Of a stretch of 11,518 nt of DNA, positions 7,729 through 11,518 are shown piece after piece (positions within the stretch are counted from its first letter, which is position 1; each line of letters opens with the position of its first letter). Position numbers and translations under genes: made by a program. The notes beneath the pieces are model-generated. The model was given only the letters and a program-made list of their open reading frames with translations. It did no database searches and was not told where the DNA came from. This stretch comes from CAZCZR01 sp964503455 (GTDB lineage: Bacteria > Bacillota > Clostridia > UBA1381), in contig CAZCZR010000055.1 in assembly GCA_964503455.1 (NCBI GenBank), forward strand, positions 1 through 11,518, in the 5' to 3' direction.

Positions 7729-7989
7729 TTAATCATCATAATGGTCTTTACATGAAGCTATTTCAATGACGTTGTCCTTAATTCTGTATACAAGTCTGTT
7801 ATACTCGTCAATGCGTCTGCTCCAAAAGCCTGATCTGTCACCGCGCAGAGGTTCGGGCTTTCCTGTTCCGGTATGACCGTTGCGGTCAATATCTTTTAAC
7901 AGATTGTTTATCTTTTTCAGTGTTTTCTTATCTTGCGTCTGCCAATAGAGATAATCGGCCCACGCAGCTTCATCCCATATCTTTTTCAT
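7729..7989 (-). CDS. yoeB: YoeB/Txe-family toxin (ribosome-dependent mRNA endonuclease)
   Basis: A small toxin of the RelE superfamily that cuts mRNA in the ribosomal A site when free of its antitoxin. The 86-residue length matches the family (E. coli YoeB is 84). The conserved run KPEPLRGDRSGFWSRRIDEYNRLVYRI is present. The residues known to matter in E. coli YoeB sit at the same numbers: E46, R59, R65, H83 and Y84, so the active site looks intact. The start overlaps the antitoxin stop by ATGA, which implies translational coupling, and GAGG lies 7 bases upstream within the antitoxin gene. It belongs to a two-gene operon followed by its own terminator. Nothing indicates decay. Confidence 0.93.
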   Translation of the reverse strand: MKKIWDEAAWADYLYWQTQDKKTLKKINNLLKDIDRNGHTGTGKPEPLRGDRSGFWSRRIDEYNRLVYRIKDNVIEIASCKDHYDD

Positions 7990-8246
7990 TCGTCAGCCTC
8001 TATAATGTCATGCTCCACGCCTTTGCCGGCGTTCAGATTGTCGATTGCCCGCATGATTCGCGACATATTTTTTTCATCGTAGAACGGATCCGCCGATACT
8101 TCAAACGGGATCCTTTTCTCGCGGCTGACTTTTTTTGCAAAAATCGTAAATGCTGTTGTCATGCTTAATCCCATATCGCTGCATACCTTTTCCATTGACT
8201 TTTTCAAATCTGCATCCATGCGAAAATTCACCGTTGCCTGTGCCAT
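7986..8246 (-). CDS. RelB/DinJ-family antitoxin
   Basis: Labile partner expected to neutralise the YoeB toxin and bind the operon's own promoter. The 86-residue protein has the RelB/DinJ N-terminus (AQATVNFRMDADLKKSMEKVCSDMGLSMTTAFTIFAKKV), a ribbon-helix-helix fold that dimerises and contacts DNA. The following IPFEVS, also seen in DinJ-type proteins, leads into an acidic tail likely to wrap the toxin. Start at ATG 8246 is preferred over GTG 8255 because AGGAG lies about 8 bases upstream of it, and the GTG falls inside that ribosome site. The partner of YoeB in E. coli is the Phd-fold YefM, so this is a mixed-family pair. No gene symbol is given because the exact subfamily is uncertain. Confidence 0.88.
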   Translation of the reverse strand: MAQATVNFRMDADLKKSMEKVCSDMGLSMTTAFTIFAKKVSREKRIPFEVSADPFYDEKNMSRIMRAIDNLNAGKGVEHDIIEADE

Positions 8247-8278
8247 AAAATCCACTCCTTTTATTTTGATTTAAATAT

Positions 8279-8307
8279 ATTATAACACATTGTAAAGCAA
8301 AAGTCAA
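8279..8307 (-). promoter_or_regulatory. promoter of the toxin-antitoxin operon
   Basis: On the minus strand TTGACT (8302-8307) and TATAAT (8279-8284) are separated by 17 bases. It sits about 30 bases upstream of the antitoxin start and is straddled by an inverted repeat. Confidence 0.85.
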
Positions 8308-8321
8308 TAATATGCTTTACA
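8291..8321. promoter_or_regulatory. inverted-repeat operator of the toxin-antitoxin operon
   Basis: TGTAAAGCA (8291-8299) and TGCTTTACA (8313-8321) form a perfect 9-bp inverted repeat with a 13-base gap, centre to centre 22 bp or about two helical turns. The near half lies in the promoter spacer and the far half just upstream of the -35. That placement suits repression by two ribbon-helix-helix dimers, as known for RelB-type antitoxins. Binding is inferred. Confidence 0.75.
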
Positions 8322-8353
8322 TTATACTGCGAATTTTATCATGAAAATATTTC

Positions 8354-8382
8354 TTGCAATTCCCGATGAAATGTGGTATACT
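8354..8382 (+). promoter_or_regulatory. promoter of the SLH glycosidase gene
   Basis: TTGCAA (8354-8359) and TATACT (8377-8382) with a 17-base spacer, plus TGG just before the -10 (an extended -10). Transcription would start near 8389, about 30 bases before the ATG at 8420. This rules out the longer in-frame start at 8354, which would lie upstream of the transcript. Confidence 0.75.
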
Positions 8383-8419
8383 GTTTTATATAAATCACAG
8401 TACGAGGGGAGACGGTAAG

Positions 8420-10498
8420 ATGAAAAGAAAATTTATTGCGGGACTTCTCAGCGCGGCGGCGGCTTTATCGGGGTTGACGGCGCCTGTATCGGCGTATGAG
8501 TTCCCGAACGCGTTTTGGGCGATGAATGACGGCTATCAGGCGGCGATGTCTGACGGGGATAATAACGGCATAATCAATTTCGGCACGCAGTCAATACAGC
8601 TTATGGAAACTCAGCCGCTTAACGACAGCACGATCGGGGTGCTTAGTTCGCGTTCCTATGAGGTCGCCAACGCCTATGAGCGTCTTGGCGAATACGAAAA
8701 AGCCGCGGAGTATTTCGAAAAGTATGTTCCTTACGGCGAGCAGCTGGGCGAGGAGGACGGAGTCAAAATAGCGTTGGCAAAGGCGGACGCGTTCGTGTCA
8801 ACGATTGATCTGTACACGCTTACGGATGAGCCGCTGGCGTATCACTGGGCGAAGCTGGAGCCTAAGACGGGAGTGTATTTCGGGCAGGTTTCGGAGGAAA
8901 CGGAGCCGCGCGACTCAATGACGCTCATATATCAGGAGTACGGCGAAGCAAACACGCTTGCGTGGCTTGACAAGACCTTGTCGGACGCCGAGGCCGCCGG
9001 ACAGCGCGCGGAGCTTGCGCTCAATTTCCCCAAAGAGGGAAATCAGCTGGGCGAGATAATTAATGACACGTCGTTCATATCGGAGTTTTGCGCCGTGCTT
9101 GCGAAGCATCAGTCGCTGCCCATATATCTGCGTATAGGCGCGGAGATGAACGTGTGGACAGCTAAAGCGGACGCGGGACAGTATATCGAAGCGTTCCGCA
9201 AGGTGGCGAACGCGGCAAGGGCGGAAAGTCAGAATATAGCGACGGTATGGAGCGTATCGCACACATCGCCGGTCGATGTTAATATGGACGATTATTATCC
9301 CGGCGATGAGTACGTTGACTGGGTCGGAATATCATGCTATGCCGTGAAATATTTTCAGGGCAGGGAATTGACGCAGATGGAAAGTCATAACGAGATATAC
9401 TTCAAAGCGGGCGACGGCGCTGACCCGTGCCGGCTGGTAAAAGAGGTCGTTGAAAAATACGGCGATAAAAAGCCGATCATGCTTGCCGAAAGCGGCTCGG
9501 CGCGCTATACGACGACGCTTGCCAAGGACAGCTCGGAATGGGCGGAGCTGAATATGCTGCGTATGTATTCCACGGTTATGATGCGCTATCCGCAGGTTAA
9601 GCTTGCGGCGTATTTTAATAAAGAGCGCTCGGACGAGGCACAGTATTTTAACTTTGCGGACACGTCTATGAAGCAGGCGTTTGACAGCATTACCTCAATG
9701 CCGTGGTTTATTCAAAACGGCGAGGATTCGGCTATGACCTTCAAGCAGGCGGACGGCACGCTGTACGCCGAGGGCAACTCGCTTGAGCTGTACGCTCTGC
9801 CGTATGTGTTCAAGGATCAGCAGCCGAGAGTCGATTACTTCATTGACGGCGTATGGACGGGAGCGGCGGTGTATCTGCCGTATGGAACAACGCTTGATCT
9901 GTCGGGAGTTTCGGACGGGAGCCATACGCTTGAGGCTGTCGTGACGTCGGACGGAGCGGAAAAGGCAAGAAAGCAATACACGCTTGTAAAATCGGGCGCG
10001 GCGGCTGTATCGTCGGACGGCTTTACTGACACGGCGGCGCTTAGCGATACGCAGCATGAAATAGTAAAAGCCGTATCGCAGCGAGGTATCATTACAGGCG
10101 ATACCGGCGGCACGTTCCGCCCGAATGATAAGATAACCCGCGCGGAGTTCGCGGTTATGGTGTGCCGCGCGTTCGGCTATGAGGCATCGGGCAGCGCGGG
10201 CTTTACCGACACGGCGGGCCATTGGGGAGAGCCGTATATAAACGCGTGCGTGAAGGCGGGCGCGATAGGCGGCTACGGCGACGGAAATTTCGGCCCCGAT
10301 GACAGCGTTACGGCGGAGCAGGCGGCAAAAATCATCACAGTCTGCGCCGGACTTACCGACGGCAAGGGCGTAAGCTATCCGGACGGATTTGTATCGGTCG
10401 CGGAAAAGGCGGGACTGTTTAAAAATGTCACCGAGCAAAATCACGCGGCGGAATGTACAAGAATAGACGCGGCGGCGATGTTTTACAACATAGGGTAA
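8420..10498 (+). CDS. secreted GH26-like glycoside hydrolase with three SLH repeats
   Basis: A 692-residue exported protein. Residues 1-25 form a signal peptide (KRK, hydrophobic core, VSA before YEF). Residues about 78-125 (SYEVANAYERLGEYEKAAEYFEKYV) resemble TPR helices. About 130-430 look like a clan A barrel close to GH26: YLRIGAEMNVW with candidate acid/base E242, YYPGDEYVDWVGISCY (292-307), and KPIMLAESGS with candidate nucleophile E357. About 455-523 (VDYFIDGVWTGAAVYLPYGTTLDL..DGSHTLEAV) read as an Ig-like beta domain. From 535 to the end are three SLH repeats, with GTFRPNDKITRAEF in the first; the third is degenerate. SLH repeats bind pyruvylated wall polysaccharide, so the enzyme should sit on the cell surface. 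GAGGGGAG 8 bases upstream sets the start. The substrate is unknown: GH26 includes mannanases, xylanases and others. Probably the first gene of an operon with the downstream lyase. Confidence 0.82.
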   Translation: MKRKFIAGLLSAAAALSGLTAPVSAYEFPNAFWAMNDGYQAAMSDGDNNGIINFGTQSIQLMETQPLNDSTIGVLSSRSYEVANAYERLGEYEKAAEYFEKYVPYGEQLGEEDGVKIALAKADAFVSTIDLYTLTDEPLAYHWAKLEPKTGVYFGQVSEETEPRDSMTLIYQEYGEANTLAWLDKTLSDAEAAGQRAELALNFPKEGNQLGEIINDTSFISEFCAVLAKHQSLPIYLRIGAEMNVWTAKADAGQYIEAFRKVANAARAESQNIATVWSVSHTSPVDVNMDDYYPGDEYVDWVGISCYAVKYFQGRELTQMESHNEIYFKAGDGADPCRLVKEVVEKYGDKKPIMLAESGSARYTTTLAKDSSEWAELNMLRMYSTVMMRYPQVKLAAYFNKERSDEAQYFNFADTSMKQAFDSITSMPWFIQNGEDSAMTFKQADGTLYAEGNSLELYALPYVFKDQQPRVDYFIDGVWTGAAVYLPYGTTLDLSGVSDGSHTLEAVVTSDGAEKARKQYTLVKSGAAAVSSDGFTDTAALSDTQHEIVKAVSQRGIITGDTGGTFRPNDKITRAEFAVMVCRAFGYEASGSAGFTDTAGHWGEPYINACVKAGAIGGYGDGNFGPDDSVTAEQAAKIITVCAGLTDGKGVSYPDGFVSVAEKAGLFKNVTEQNHAAECTRIDAAAMFYNIG

Positions 10499-10508
10499 CA
10501 GGCATATA

Positions 10509-10531
10509 CTGCTGCGCTTTGCGGCGGTTTT
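10509..10531 (+). terminator. weak hairpin-T4 between the SLH gene and the lyase
   Basis: CTGCTGC (10509-10515) can pair with GCGGCGG (10521-10527) over a GCTTT loop with two G-U pairs, followed by TTTT. It may be a partial terminator lowering expression of the downstream gene. There is no recognisable promoter after it, so full termination would leave the lyase unexpressed. Confidence 0.35.
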
Positions 10532-10555
10532 ATGAAAGGATAGGAAAGAGAAGAA

Positions 10556-11518
10556 GTGAAAAAGAGATTTATTTCAGCAGTTCTCGGCGCGGCGGTGGCG
10601 GTATCGATGCTCCCAAGCGCATACGCGGACACGGACACGGATTCGGAAAGCACAAGCACAAATACAAGTACGATCACTTACAAATATTTTGAAAATAGCA
10701 CTACAACTTACAAACGTCAAATGGAGAAGCTTGGGCGCGGACTTGCCGCTTACAAGACAGCTACGGGGATTTTTGTGACATGGCGTCTTTTGGGCGACGA
10801 GGCTTCGGTGGAGGATATAAAAACCAGTATACAAAATAATCAAACAGCTGATCCGTCATTTGAGATTTATTATAACAATGAAAAAATTGCCGACGTGACC
10901 AACAGCACGTGTTACCTTGACACGGACGAAACGCATACCGATTTAAACGCGTACACGGTCAAAGCGACAAGCGGCATGTATGCCGGCACGACTTCGGACA
11001 AATCGAACACATTCGCGGACGCAAGCGTTACATGGGGCGAATCGAATTATTACGATACAGCGGTTTTGACGCCGCCGTCTGATGATGTGGTTGTAACCTC
11101 CCTTGCGCCGGTGGCAACCGCAACACCGGCAGCAACCGCAACAAGTGATGATACGCAGACAGGCGAGGAAGAAACAGCCACCTCCGATGGCGTGACAGAC
11201 CTTGGCAACGGCAATTATCGGTATACATTTTCCTATTCGCCCAATGACGCAAGCATAGGCGATCTTGACGGCGACGGAGAGTATGAGCTTGTTTTGAAAT
11301 GGATGCCGTCAAATTCACGCGATAATATGGGCGGCTACACCTCGCCCGTGTACTTAATGGCGTATGAGCTTGACGGTACACAGATGTGGAGTAATTTTAT
11401 AAATCTCGGACAGAACGTGCAGGCGGGTGCGCACCATACGCAGTTTTTGGTGTACGACTTTAACCAAGACGGCAAGGCGGAGGTAATGTGCCAGACCGCG
11501 CCCGGCTCGAAGGATTCG
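10556..11518 (+). CDS. secreted rhamnogalacturonan lyase, PL11 family (5' part)
   Basis: The first 321 codons of a longer gene cut by the window end. PL11 lyases cleave the rhamnogalacturonan-I backbone of pectin by beta-elimination. GTG 10556 is chosen because it begins a signal peptide of about 24 residues (KKR, hydrophobic core, SAYA before DTDT), with TAGGAAAG about 8-10 bases upstream. A short Ser/Thr/Asp-rich stretch follows. Then comes the family's N-terminal beta domain (LGRGLAAYKTATGIFVTWRLLGDE, FEIYYNNEKIADVT, YTVKA). After a Thr/Ala/Pro-rich linker the beta-propeller starts (YSPNDASIGDLDGDGEYELVLKW, AGAHHTQFLVYDFNQDGKAEVMCQTAPG). DLDGDGEYE and DFNQDGKAE are calcium-binding loops of this family. 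The rest of the propeller and any anchor lie outside the window. The linker is an insertion compared with the usual short joint. It starts 57 bases after the SLH gene and is likely co-transcribed. Confidence 0.9.
   Translation, partial: MKKRFISAVLGAAVAVSMLPSAYADTDTDSESTSTNTSTITYKYFENSTTTYKRQMEKLGRGLAAYKTATGIFVTWRLLGDEASVEDIKTSIQNNQTADPSFEIYYNNEKIADVTNSTCYLDTDETHTDLNAYTVKATSGMYAGTTSDKSNTFADASVTWGESNYYDTAVLTPPSDDVVVTSLAPVATATPAATATSDDTQTGEEETATSDGVTDLGNGNYRYTFSYSPNDASIGDLDGDGEYELVLKWMPSNSRDNMGGYTSPVYLMAYELDGTQMWSNFINLGQNVQAGAHHTQFLVYDFNQDGKAEVMCQTAPGSKDS

Noticed and set aside
9695..10444. 249-codon minus-strand frame opposite the SLH gene
   Set aside because: Shadow of the SLH region; the protein is Arg-rich with no motif.
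11028..11381. 117-codon minus-strand frame opposite the PL11 gene
   Set aside because: It lies over well-conserved PL11 sequence and is Arg/Leu/His-rich without motifs.

Overview
The window looks like chromosomal DNA of a Gram-positive anaerobe in the Clostridia (Bacillota), most likely a plant-fibre degrader from gut or rumen. The grounds are a T-box leader in front of ileS, long eukaryote-like IleS and 'type 2' LeuA proteins of the kind common in Clostridia, strong GGAGG-type ribosome binding sites, and an exported carbohydrate enzyme carrying S-layer homology (SLH) repeats. The genus cannot be read from the sequence. Monoglobus-like pectin degraders are a sensible comparison because SLH-anchored pectin enzymes are known there.

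Left part (1-5543): two branched-chain amino acid genes diverge from a shared AT-rich control region at about 1671-2374. leuA (2-isopropylmalate synthase) runs leftward and ileS (isoleucyl-tRNA synthetase) rightward. Each has a perfect TTGACA-17-TATAAT promoter, and each is followed by a different transcription attenuator. The leuA transcript begins with a 19-codon leader peptide holding six leucine codons within eight codons, followed by a strong terminator and a segment able to form a competing antiterminator. This is ribosome-mediated leucine attenuation. The ileS transcript begins with a T-box riboswitch with specifier codon ATC (Ile), a T-box bulge reading TGGT, and a terminator. The two genes therefore sense tRNA charging by two unrelated devices lying back to back. 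ileS ends at an intrinsic terminator at about 5513-5543.

Middle (5607-8321): on the minus strand lie a cytoplasmic GH42 beta-galactosidase and, upstream of it, a two-gene toxin-antitoxin module. That module is a RelB/DinJ-type antitoxin overlapping by ATGA a YoeB-type toxin whose catalytic residues are all present. It has its own promoter covered by a perfect 9-bp inverted repeat and its own terminator, so it reads as a self-contained cassette.

Right part (8354-11518): a plus-strand promoter with an extended -10 drives a secreted 692-residue protein: signal peptide, TPR-like helices, GH26-like catalytic domain, Ig-like domain and three SLH repeats. After 57 bases comes the 5' part of a secreted PL11 rhamnogalacturonan lyase, cut by the window end. 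With the GH42 enzyme this suggests a small plant cell-wall (rhamnogalacturonan/galactan) locus: surface enzymes cut polymer outside the cell and the GH42 enzyme hydrolyses imported galacto-oligosaccharides. That joint role is inferred from families and proximity only.

No tRNA, rRNA, CRISPR array or insertion sequence was seen.
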